Positions 7,695-15,666 of a stretch of DNA of 64,000 nt are shown piece after piece (the stretch's first letter is position 1; every line of letters begins with the position of its first letter). The DNA lies in contig JAXLTI010000003.1 of the NCBI GenBank assembly GCA_046330135.1, positions 186,001 to 250,000 of the forward strand, in the 5' to 3' direction. Source of the stretch: CAYYFX01 sp046330135. Its GTDB lineage: Bacteria > ARS69. The notes below the pieces were generated by a model, which saw only the letters and a program-made list of their open reading frames with translations, ran no database searches and had not been told where the DNA came from. Both the position numbers and the translations under genes were made by a program.

Positions 7695-10616
7695 TCAACT
7701 GCCGCGGGTCCGCGCGAGCCCGCGCGCGCCCCCGCCGCGCGGGGGCGGCGAGCGGTCGCCGGGGCCGGGGCGGGCGCGTCCATCGGCGACGCGGCGGCCA
7801 GCACCGTCCGGAGCGCGCGGCCCGTGTGGGACGCGTCGATGCGCGCGATCTCCTCCGGCGTCCCTTCCGCCACGACGCGGCCGCCTCCGTTGCCGCCTTC
7901 CGGGCCGAGGTCCACCACCCGGTCCGCCGTCTTCACGACGTCGAGGTTGTGCTCGATCACGACCACCGTGTTCCCGCGATCCACGAGGAGGTGCAGCACG
8001 CGGAGCAGATTGCGGATGTCCTCGAAGTGCAGCCCCGTGGTGGGCTCGTCCAGCACGTAGAGCGTGCGCCCGGTCGAGCGGCGCGCCAGCTCGGTGGCGA
8101 GCTTCACCCGCTGCGCCTCGCCGCCGGAGAGCGTCGTGGCGCTCTGACCGAGGTGGACGTAGCCGAGCCCGACGTCGGACAGGGTGGCGAGGCTCGTGCG
8201 GATGCGCGGGATGTTCCCGAGGAACTCGAGCGCATCGTCGACGGTCATCTCGAGCACGTCGGCGATCGTGGCGCCCTTGTAGCGGATCTCCAGGGTCTCG
8301 CGGTTGTAGCGCTTGCCGCCGCACTCCTCGCACTTCACGAAGACGTCCGGCAGGAAGTGCATCTCGATACGGACCAGGCCGTCGCCCTCGCAGGCCTCGC
8401 ACCGGCCGCCCTTCACGTTGAACGAGAAGCGACCCGGACGGTAGCCGTGGACCTTCGCGTCCTTCGTCTCCGCGAAGAGGTTGCGGATCTCGGTGAAGAC
8501 GCCGGTGTAGGTCGCGGGATTCGACCGCGGGGTCCTCCCGATCGGCGACTGATCCACGTTCACCACCTTGTCGAGCAGCTCCAGGCCGCGGATCTCGCGA
8601 TGGCTCCCCGGCACGCCTCGCGCGTCCTGCAGCTTCGCCGCCGCGGCCTTCGCGAGGATGTCGTTCACGAGCGTGCTCTTGCCGGAGCCCGACACGCCGG
8701 TGACCACGGTGAAGAGGCCGATCGGGAAGCCGACGTCGATCTCCTGCAGGTTGTTCTCCGCGGCCCCGATCACTTCGACCGCGCCGCGCGACGCGACCCG
8801 CCGCTCCGCGGGCATGGGGATGGACCGGCGCCCGGAGAGGTACTGCCCGGTCAGCGAGTCCGGAACGCCCATGACCTCGCGCGGCGTCCCCTGCGCGATG
8901 ATGCGTCCGCCGTGGCGGCCGGCCCCGGGGCCGAGGTCCACGAGCCAGTCGGCCGCGCGCATGGTGTCCGCGTCGTGCTCCACGACGAGGATCGTGTTCC
9001 CGAGGTCGCGCAGCTCGATCAGGCTCTCCAGGAGCTTGCGGTGATCGCGCGGGTGCAGCCCGATGGACGGCTCGTCCAGGATGTAGAGCACGCCCACGAG
9101 CCGCGAGCCCAGCTGCGTGGCCAGGCGGATGCGCTGCGCCTCGCCGCCCGAGAGCGAGTTGCCGCTGCGCTCGAGCGAGAGGTAGCTCACGCCCACGTTC
9201 ACGAGGAAGTCGAGCCGCGCGTGGATCTCGCGCAGCACCGCGCCCGCGATGGCGCGCTCCCGCGGTCCGAGCTCGAGGGCCTGCAGCAGATCGCGCACCT
9301 CGTCGATCTGCAAGGCGACGACCTCGTGGATCCCGCGACCGCCGAGCTTCACCGCGCGAGCCTCGGGCTTGAGGCGCGTGCCGTCGCACTCGGAGCAGGG
9401 CACGCGCCGCATGTAGCGCTCGATGAGCGCGCGCGTGCGGTCGTTCTCCGTCTGACGATAGCGTCGCTCGAGGCTCGGGACGACGCCGTCGAAGGGCGCG
9501 CGGTACGTCCCCGAGGAGCGACGTCCCTCCCACTTGAAGTCGATCTCCTCCGTGCTTCCGAAGAGGATGATCTTCTTGGCCCGAGCCGACAGGCGCTTCC
9601 ACGGCACGTCGAGCCCGAAGCCGAGCGCTCCCGCCAGCGACCGGAGCATCGTGCGGTGCCAGCTCGACGTGACGTCGCGCCACGGATGGATCGCCCCCGC
9701 CGCGAGCGACAGCTCCGGATCGGGGATGACGAGCTCGGGATCCACGGACATGCGGCTCCCGAGGCCGTTGCACGCCGGGCAAGCGCCGTAGGGGCTGTTG
9801 AACGAGAAGAGCCGGGGCGCGACCTCGCCGAGCCCGACGCCGCAGTCCGGACAGGAGAAGCGCTCGGACAGGATCAGGCCCGGGCGGCCCGCGACGTCGA
9901 TCAGCACGGTGCCCTCGGAGAGCGCGCGCCGCCGTGGCGAGCGAATCCGCGATGCGCGGCCGCACGCCCTCCTTCACGACGAGCCGGTCCACCACGACCT
10001 CGACGTCGTGCTTCTTCTTCTTGTCCAGCCGCGGCGGGGACTCGAGATCCATGACCTCGCCGTCCACGCGGACGCGCACGAAGCCCTCGCGCTTCGCCGT
10101 CCGGAAGATCGCCTCGTGCTCCCCCTTCCGCCCGCGCACGAGCGGGGCGAGGATCTGCACGCGCGCGCCCTCGCCGAGGCCCAGGACGGCGTCCGTCATC
10201 TGGTCGATCGTCTGCGGCGCGATCGGCTTCCCGCAGTTCGGACAGTGCGGCTGCCCGACTCGCGCGTAGAGCAGCCGCAGGTAGTCGTAGATCTCGGTGA
10301 TCGTGCCGACCGTCGAGCGCGGGTTGCGCGTGGCCCCCTTCTGCTCGATGGAGATCGCCGGCGAGAGTCCCTCGATCGAGTCCACGTCCGGCTTGTCCAT
10401 CTGCCCGAGGAACTGGCGCGCGTACGCCGACAAGCTCTCGACGTAGCGGCGCTGGCCCTCGGCGTAGATCGTGTCGAACGCGAGCGAGGACTTGCCCGAC
10501 CCGGAGAGCCCGGTCACGACGATCAGCCGGTCCCTCGGCAGATCGAGGTCCACGTTCTGGAGGTTGTGCTCGCGCGCGCCCCGCACCCGGATCGACGCGG
10601 CGGTCAGCTCCGGCAC
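7695..10616 (-). CDS. uvrA: Excinuclease ABC subunit A, frameshifted
   Basis: DNA damage-recognition ATPase of nucleotide excision repair. It has two ABC ATPase modules (Walker A VVTGLSGSGKSSLAFDTIYA near the N-terminus and VVTGVSGSGKSTLVNDILA later), two NSLSGGEAQRI/TTLSGGEAQRV signatures, and zinc motifs CSECDGTRLK, CEACEGDGL and CEECGGKRY. GTG start with GGGAGG 7 bases upstream. The frame breaks in the GC-repeat run at 9922-9930: the upstream frame ends its homology at RIADSLATAAR and the next frame resumes at EGTVLIDVAGRPG, consistent with one extra base. The 3' end is unclear: the second frame has no stop before thrS, while the first frame stops at 7695. The C-terminal tail after RTVL is Pro/Ala-rich low complexity. 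Confidence 0.88.
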   Translation of the reverse strand: MPELTAASIRVRGAREHNLQNVDLDLPRDRLIVVTGLSGSGKSSLAFDTIYAEGQRRYVESLSAYARQFLGQMDKPDVDSIEGLSPAISIEQKGATRNPRSTVGTITEIYDYLRLLYARVGQPHCPNCGKPIAPQTIDQMTDAVLGLGEGARVQILAPLVRGRKGEHEAIFRTAKREGFVRVRVDGEVMDLESPPRLDKKKKHDVEVVVDRLVVKEGVRPRIADSLATAARALRGHRADRRRGPPGPDPVRALLLSGLRRRARRGRAPALLVQQPLRRLPGVQRPREPHVRGSRARHPRSGAVARGGGDPSVARRHVELAPHDAPVAGGSARLRARRAVEAPVGSGQEDHPLRKHGGDRLQVGGTSLLGDVPRALRRRRPEPRATLSSDGERPHARAHRALHAARALLRVRRHAPQARGSRGEARRSRDPRGRRLADRRGARSAAGPRARTAGARHRGRGAARDPRAARLPRERGRELPLARAQRQLALGRRGAAHPPGHAAGLAARGRALHPGRAVHRAAPARSPQAPGEPDRAARPREHDPRRGARRGHHARGRLARGPRPRGRPPRRTHHRAGDAARGHGRSGLADRAVPLRAPVHPHARGAAGRVARRGRSDRGRGEQPAGDRRRLPDRPLHRGHRRVGLRQEHARERHPREGRGGEAAGRARRAGEPSRDPRPGAARQGGERGSVADREDPAVESRDLHRRLHRDPQPLRGDEGREGPRLPSGSLLVQREGRPVRGLRGRRPGPYRDALPAGRLREVRGVRRQALQPRDPGDPLQGRHDRRRARDDRRRCARVPREHPAHPHEPRHPVRRRARLRPPRSERHDALRRRGAAGEARHRAGAPLDRAHALRAGRAHHGAALRGHPQSAPRAAPPRGSREHGGRDRAQPRRREDGGPGGGPRPGRRQRRRPRRGGRDAGGDRAHRRVPHGPRAPDGAGRRVADGRARPGPGDRSPPPRGGGARGLARTRGS

Positions 10617-10799
10617 GATGCGGCCTCCCGGCGAGCGAGCGATCCCTGACCCGAGGCGGCGCGAGCGGTCGCCGCGGCGACGCCTGCCGCCTTCCTGCTG
10701 CGCATCGGGACGGTCCTTTCTCGTGGAGGATCCGGGAGTCTATCCGTTTCGGCACCGCACGGCCACGGGCTCCGGCGTCCCGTGAGAGTCCGCGCGGGT
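10617..10799. other. Spacer between uvrA start and repeat copy 2
   Basis: 183 non-coding bases upstream of uvrA. Apart from the GGGAGG ribosome site next to the GTG, nothing recognisable was seen; no clear SOS (LexA) box and no clear promoter hexamers on the minus strand. Confidence 0.35.
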
Positions 10800-11336
10800 T
10801 CGCCCGCCTCGCCTCGGGGCCGGGCTCAGAGCCGTTTCAGGGTTCGCCCGTCTCGCCTCGGGGCCGGCCTCTTCGCCTCGGACGGGTCAGCCTCCGCCGT
10901 CCCGGCTCCGGCGCCCTCCCGCTCGTCGCCTCCGCCATCCGTGGCTCCGGCGACTCCGCGAAGCCGCGTCGAAGAGGCCGGCCCCGAGGCGAGACTGACA
11001 CCGGGTCGTGGCGGCCGAGACCGGGCCGCGCCGCGTCTGTTGTGAGGCGGGCGACGACCGCCACCGCCCCGACGCACAGGCACGCAGCGGCCACTCGCTG
11101 CGCCGGGAGATGGCGCCCGTGCTCCGCGCGATCCCTCGGCGCGCCGGCGCAGATCGCGCGAGGCGAGGCATGCGTCGGCGGCTCGGCGGCGTGCTTCCGC
11201 AGCGGCTTCGCGGAGGCGGCGGAGCCAAGGATGGCGGAGCCGCCGAGCGGGAGGGCGCCGGAGCCGGGACGGCGGAGGCTGACCCGTCCGCTGCGGAAGC
11301 ACGCCGCCGAGCCGACGACGCGGGCATTACGTGCGA
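10800..11336. repeat. Nested inverted-repeat element, copy 2
   Basis: Second copy of the element at 5111-5656, same orientation, about 5.69 kb away. It has the same layout: duplicated leading motif (10801 and 10845), hairpin A with arms of about 25 bp at 10850-10874 and 10971-10995, and hairpin B with 32-bp arms at 11174-11205 and 11288-11319 carrying one mismatch. Relative to copy 1 the B arms differ in sequence (stem core CGGCGTGCTTCCGCAGCGG here, TGGCGTTGCTTCCGCG there), but both arms of each copy changed together so pairing is kept. It lies between the 3' end of uppP and the 5' side of uvrA, the same gene context (3' of one minus-strand gene, 5' of the next) as copy 1. Confidence 0.85.
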
Positions 11337-11376
11337 TCGAGCACGACAACGCCTGCTTCACTCGTGCGAACGCGGG

Positions 11377-12201
11377 CTACGCCCCGCGCCGCGCGAGGAG
11401 GATCGCCACCACGCCGGCGAAGAAGCAGTACGGGGCGAAGCGGTGGAAGTGACCGTGCCGGATCACGCGGATGAGCCAGAGCAGGGACAGCCACCCCACG
11501 ACGAAGGCGGAGAAGAACGCGATGGCGAGCGGAACGCCCTGCCCCTGGAAGTGGCTGCCGGTCAGGTCCGGGACCTCGAGCAGCACGGCGCCGAGGATGA
11601 TCGGCACCGAGATGACGAATGAGAACTCTCCCGCCTTCCGCCGCTCGACGCCGAGGAACAGCGCGGTGGCGATCGTGGCCCCCGAGCGCGAGATCGCGGG
11701 GATGATCGCGATCGCCTGCGCGATGCCGATGAGCACTGCCGACATCGGGGTCACTTCGCCGGACCCGGCCGGAACCCAGCGCGTGGCCAGCAAGAGCAGT
11801 CCCGTGACGATGAACTGCCAGCCCATCTGGCCCAGGTCGGAGAACGCGCCCTCGATCGGCTTCTTCAGGAGGACGCCGGCCACCGCCCCCGGGATGGTGG
11901 CGAGGATCGCGAGCGCGGCGTGCCGGACCGGCGTGGGCCACTGCGACCAGGGGCGGAAGATCGAGAACGGCAGCGCGAGGGTCCCGCGCGCGAGCTCGAT
12001 CACCTCCGCCCGGAACACGATCGCCACCGCGAGCAGCGTACCCGCGTGCACGAGCATCACGAGGGCGAGCCCGCCCTGGTGGATCCCGAAGAGAGCCTCG
12101 GCCACCACGAGATGTCCCGAGCTCGAGACCGGAAGGAACTCGGTCAATCCCTGAATGACCCCGAGAACCAGGGCCTGCCACCAGACGACTGTCTCGATCA
12201 C
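11377..12201 (-). CDS. uppP: Undecaprenyl-diphosphatase
   Basis: 274 residues, multi-pass membrane enzyme that recycles undecaprenyl diphosphate to the monophosphate lipid carrier for peptidoglycan and surface glycans. Family motifs are GVIQGLTEFLPVSSSGHL near the N-terminus and the SRSG segment in IIPAISRSGATIATALFLG; both catalytic regions are present. About eight hydrophobic segments are visible. The GTG start overlaps the trpA stop (GTGA). It is the last gene of the mglA-TPR-trpA-uppP run; palindromic repeat copy 2 follows within about 40 bases and could act as its 3' end structure. Confidence 0.95.
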   Translation of the reverse strand: MIETVVWWQALVLGVIQGLTEFLPVSSSGHLVVAEALFGIHQGGLALVMLVHAGTLLAVAIVFRAEVIELARGTLALPFSIFRPWSQWPTPVRHAALAILATIPGAVAGVLLKKPIEGAFSDLGQMGWQFIVTGLLLLATRWVPAGSGEVTPMSAVLIGIAQAIAIIPAISRSGATIATALFLGVERRKAGEFSFVISVPIILGAVLLEVPDLTGSHFQGQGVPLAIAFFSAFVVGWLSLLWLIRVIRHGHFHRFAPYCFFAGVVAILLARRGA

Positions 12202-13001
12202 CGCCTCGCCTCCTCTATGGCTTTCCGAAGCTCCCCCGCCGCCCGCCGCAGCGCCTCCGTCGCGCGGGCCGGCGTTCCGGCCTCCTCCGCGATCGCGACC
12301 AGCCGGCTGCCCACCACGACTCCATCCGCCAACCGCGCCGCCTCCCGCGCCTGCTCCGGCGTGGAGATGCCGAAGCCGAGGGCGACCGGAAGATCGGTCG
12401 TCCGTCGCACGCGATCCAACACCGGACGGAACGAATCGGACAACGTCCCCCGCTCGCCCGTCACGCCGAGCCGGCTCACGCAGTAGAGGAACCCCGTGGT
12501 CACGCGGACCGCGTCTGCGATGCGGGCCGCCCCCGAGGTCGGCGCCACGAGGAAGACCGTGCCGAGATCGGCCTGCTCGGCCGCCGGGAGAAACGGCGCC
12601 GCTTCCTCGGGCGGAACGTCGGTGAGGATGACGCCGTGCACGCCGGCCGCCGCCGCGTCGCGCGCGAACGCGTCCCACCCGCGGCGCAACACGGGATTCG
12701 CGTACGTCATCAGCACCACGGGGAGCGACGCGCGCGCGATCTCGGCGGCGCACCTCAGAACGTCGTCGAGACGCGTCCCCGCCGCGAGGGCCCGCTCCGA
12801 CGCGCGCTGGATGACCGGCCCGTCCGCGAGCGGATCGGAGAACGGCACGCCGAGCTCGATCACGTCCGCGCCGCCCTCGCCCAACGCGAGCGCGTACTGC
12901 ACGGTGGTCTCGGGATCGGGGTCTCCGGCGGTGAGGTACGGAACGAGCGCTGCGCGCTTCTCCGCGCGCAGCCGCTCGAAGACGCCGCGCAGACGGGTCA
13001 T
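12198..13001 (-). CDS. trpA: Tryptophan synthase alpha subunit
   Basis: 267 residues, normal length. It cleaves indole-3-glycerol phosphate to indole, normally channelled to TrpB. The catalytic glutamate and aspartate are in IELGVPFSDPLADGP, after PYLTAGDP; the phosphate-binding GFGIS and GVVVGSR loops are present. It starts within the TPR gene stop (ATGA) and ends within the uppP start. Unusually, trpB is not its neighbour: the upstream gene encodes a TPR protein. Confidence 0.95.
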   Translation of the reverse strand: MTRLRGVFERLRAEKRAALVPYLTAGDPDPETTVQYALALGEGGADVIELGVPFSDPLADGPVIQRASERALAAGTRLDDVLRCAAEIARASLPVVLMTYANPVLRRGWDAFARDAAAAGVHGVILTDVPPEEAAPFLPAAEQADLGTVFLVAPTSGAARIADAVRVTTGFLYCVSRLGVTGERGTLSDSFRPVLDRVRRTTDLPVALGFGISTPEQAREAARLADGVVVGSRLVAIAEEAGTPARATEALRRAAGELRKAIEEARR

Positions 13002-14149
13002 CCGCTCTCGGCGAGAAGCTCTTCCGTCCGGAGCAGCTCCTCCGAGCGACGGTACGCTTCGCGGGCCTCCTCGCTCGCCCCCTTCTTGTCGTACGCGATG
13101 CCGAGGTGGTAGTACGCGCGACCGTTCTCGGGCTCGAGCGCGATGGCCCGCTCGAAGGCCGTGATGGCGTCGTCCACGGCGTCCATCTTGTTGTAGACGC
13201 AGCCGAGCGCGTAGTAGCAGCGCGGATCGTCCGGCGTGACGCCGAGCGCCGCGCGGATCTCCCGGACGGCCTTCGGGTAGAGCCCCTTCTTCTGGTACGC
13301 CTCGCCGAGGTAGTAGAAGGCCTGCGCGTTGCGCGGGTCCAGCTCGGTGGCGCGCCGGAGCTGCACGATGGCGTCCTCCCAGCGGCCGCGGTCCAGGCAC
13401 GCGATCCCCAGGTTGAAGCGCGCCTCCGCGTTCGCCGGGTCCAGGCGAATGGCCGTGGAGAATTCCTCGATGGCCTCGTCGTGGAGGCGATGCTCGCCGT
13501 AGAGCGCGCCGAGATTCGAGTGCCACTCCGCGCGGTCGGGCTCGAGGGAGACGGCGCGCCGCAGCTCCTCCACCGCCCGATCGAACTCCCCGCGACGGTC
13601 CAGGAGCACGCCGAGGTTGCCGTGGGCGCGCGCGAACGACGGATCGAGCTCCAGCGCGCGGAGGTACGAGCCCAGCGCTTCGTCGTCCCGGCCGTTCCGC
13701 GCGTAGGTCACGCCCAGGTGGTAGTGCGCCTCCGCCGACGACGCGGCGAGCTCGATCGCCCGCCGGTGGTGTCGCAGCGCCTCGTCCAGGAAGCCCGCGA
13801 GATCCAGCGCCTTCGCGTACTGCGTGTGGCTCTTGGGATCGTTGGGGTCGAGCGCGAGGCACCGCGAGAAGTAGTCCAGGGCCTCGGGGATCTTGCCGGC
13901 CTTGCGGGCGGCCACGCCGGCTTCGAAGGCGGCCGCCGGATCCTCGGAGAGGAGCTCCGCGAGCTCGCGCAGCGCGCGGTACGCGCCTTCCGAATCCCGC
14001 GCGGCCATGCAAGCTTGCGCGAGGGCGCGCCAGCTCTCCGGATCCTGCGCGCCGCGTCCGCGTACGCGACGTTCCGCTTCGGCGACATCGCGGGGCGCGG
14101 TGCTACGTCGCGATCCGCGCGGCTTCCACCCGAACTTCTCCAGCAACAC
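12998..14149 (-). CDS. Tetratricopeptide-repeat protein
   Basis: About 383 residues from a GTG at 14149 (MLLEKFGWKPRG), behind a GGGGGAG. An upstream in-frame TTG at 14215 would add 22 residues but has no ribosome site. At least nine consecutive 34-residue TPRs span most of the protein, e.g. AEAHYHLGVTYARNGRDDEA and NAQAFYYLGEAYQKKGLYPK. No signal peptide or membrane segment is seen, so it is probably a cytoplasmic protein-protein scaffold. It follows the MglA-like GTPase closely and is coupled to trpA, so it may be a partner of the GTPase (inference). No enzyme domain is visible. Confidence 0.88.
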   Translation of the reverse strand: MLLEKFGWKPRGSRRSTAPRDVAEAERRVRGRGAQDPESWRALAQACMAARDSEGAYRALRELAELLSEDPAAAFEAGVAARKAGKIPEALDYFSRCLALDPNDPKSHTQYAKALDLAGFLDEALRHHRRAIELAASSAEAHYHLGVTYARNGRDDEALGSYLRALELDPSFARAHGNLGVLLDRRGEFDRAVEELRRAVSLEPDRAEWHSNLGALYGEHRLHDEAIEEFSTAIRLDPANAEARFNLGIACLDRGRWEDAIVQLRRATELDPRNAQAFYYLGEAYQKKGLYPKAVREIRAALGVTPDDPRCYYALGCVYNKMDAVDDAITAFERAIALEPENGRAYYHLGIAYDKKGASEEAREAYRRSEELLRTEELLAESG

Positions 14150-14240
14150 GCGCTCCCCCGGGGAAACGCCCGGCGAATCGGCGCGCAGCGTAGCCCCGCG
14201 CCCGGAGCGGGTCAAGGAGACGGACGGAAAGCCGCGCCGA

Positions 14241-15308
14241 TCAACCCTGCGGTTCGAGCGTCACGTCGAGCACGAGGCGGATCTTCCGCCGTCCGGTGAA
14301 ATCAGCGGCCGAGACCGGGATCGTGATCGAGCGCTCGATCTGGAGCGGCGCGGCAGCGCCCGCGGGCGCAGAGGCGACGGGGTGCTGCGCCGCCGCGCGC
14401 TCGGGCACTCCGTCGAAGCCGCGCTGGATGATCAAGCTGTCCGTCGACACCCCGGCATGCGAGGCGGGCGCAGCATGAGGCGCCGGCCCAGCATGAGGCG
14501 CCGGCGCGGCATGAGAGGCCGGCACGGCATGCGGAGCCGGCACGGCATGCGGAGCCGGGGCCGGAGCAGCAGGTCGCGGACGAGCGGGAATGGCGGGCGG
14601 CGGCGCCGGCACGGCGGCGTGGATCGCCTCGCGCACTTCGCGGAGCGCGGTGGGGTCCATCGCCGGCGACGGCGGCAACGGGGGCGCGGGTCGACGCGCC
14701 TCGCCCTTCGCCGAGTCCCCCTTGAGCTGCGCCTCGAGGCGCTGCATGAGCATCTCGCCGACCTTCTCGAAGGCCTCGAAGACGCCCTCCCCCGTCACGG
14801 CCACCTGCTGGAACGCCGGTACGCCGTACGGGTTCAGCTCGCGCTCGAGCTCCTCGAGCGACATGGCGTCGGGCATGTCGCGCTTGTTGTACGCGATCAC
14901 CCAGGGAAGGTCCTCGAGGGACATCCCGTACTCGAGCAGGTTCGTCCGCAGGTTGCGCAGGCTGTCGATGTTCGCGGCCAGCTGCGAGCGCTGCGAATCG
15001 GCGACGAACACGATCGCATCGGCGCCCTTCAGCACGAGCTTCCGGGTGGCGTTGTAGTAGACCTGCCCGGGAACCGTGTAGAGCAGGAAGCGAACCTTGA
15101 AGTCGTTGATGTTCCCGCGATTGATGGGCAGAAGATCGAAGAAGAGAGTGCGCTCCGCCTTCGTCTTCATCGACACCATTTTTCCGCGCGTGGTGGCGGG
15201 AGTCTGCCCGTAGATGTGCTCGAGGTTCGTCGTCTTCCCGGACAGTGCCGGTCCGTAGTAGACGATCTTCCCGCTCAGCTCGCGGCCGGTGTAGTTGAAG
15301 ACGACCAT
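14241..15308 (-). CDS. MglA-like Ras-family GTPase with Pro/Ala/His repeat tail
   Basis: 355 residues. The first roughly 195 residues are an MglA-type small GTPase: P-loop YYGPALSGKTTNLEHI (residues 17-32), switch II as TVPGQ (78-82) instead of DxxG, and the guanine-specificity motif YNKRD (140-144). MglA controls polarity and type IV pilus or gliding motility in Myxococcus; no MglB roadblock gene is adjacent. A linker and then a tandem PAxHA repeat follow, and the protein ends in a basic segment, GRRKIRLVLDVTLEPQG. AAGGGGTGACTTC precedes the ATG. It probably starts the operon with the TPR gene; pilT genes lie about 9 kb away. Confidence 0.9.
   Translation of the reverse strand: MVVFNYTGRELSGKIVYYGPALSGKTTNLEHIYGQTPATTRGKMVSMKTKAERTLFFDLLPINRGNINDFKVRFLLYTVPGQVYYNATRKLVLKGADAIVFVADSQRSQLAANIDSLRNLRTNLLEYGMSLEDLPWVIAYNKRDMPDAMSLEELERELNPYGVPAFQQVAVTGEGVFEAFEKVGEMLMQRLEAQLKGDSAKGEARRPAPPLPPSPAMDPTALREVREAIHAAVPAPPPAIPARPRPAAPAPAPHAVPAPHAVPASHAAPAPHAGPAPHAAPASHAGVSTDSLIIQRGFDGVPERAAAQHPVASAPAGAAAPLQIERSITIPVSAADFTGRRKIRLVLDVTLEPQG
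14455..14560. repeat. 15-bp tandem repeat inside the MglA-like gene
   Basis: About seven imperfect copies of a 15-bp unit (CATGCGGAGCCGGCA and variants), encoding the PAPHA/PASHA pentapeptide repeat in the linker of the GTPase. Copy number is likely to vary between strains by slippage. Confidence 0.8.
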
Positions 15309-15666
15309 GAAGTCACCCCTTGGCTCCGCCCCGTCACCCGCGGTCGCGGTTTCTCTGCTCCCGGGATCCGCAAGGGCTGTGCCGAAACGGATCGGGCCGT
15401 TCGGTTCCCGAGCACGGCGGCCGAAGCCGTTGGCGCCCGGAAGCTTCCGGCGCCGAGCCCCCCGCCCGAGGCCCCGGCCGCCGCCTCCCGGCCGGCCGGG
15501 AAAGGCGTGCAGAATGCGAATTGCGGCGCTCTGCAACGCGCCCGGGTCACCCGTCCCGGCGTCGCTGCGGCGCGAGCGCGGTCGGCTTGACGACCGGCGA
15601 CGACTCTGCGAACGTTCCGATCGCCCGGGCGGTGCAGCGTCACGATCAGGGCGGAGGGGAGGTGCC
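15309..15666. other. Divergent intergenic region, mglA-like / acyltransferase
   Basis: 358 bases between divergently transcribed genes, so promoters for both should lie here. Only the ribosome sites are clear: AAGGGGTGAC before 15308 on the minus strand and GGAGGGGAGG before 15667 on the plus strand. An inverted repeat TGCAGA-N16-TCTGCA near 15507-15534 could be an operator but has short arms. No convincing -35/-10 pair was found. Confidence 0.4.

Noticed and set aside
5111..11336. Composite transposon carrying uvrA-thrS
   Set aside because: No transposase, no terminal inverted repeats of IS type and no recognisable target duplication; the direct repeats alone do not prove mobility.
15505..15536. 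TGCAGA-N16-TCTGCA as a regulator operator
   Set aside because: Six-base arms with a long spacer are likely by chance in this sequence; noted only under the intergenic region.
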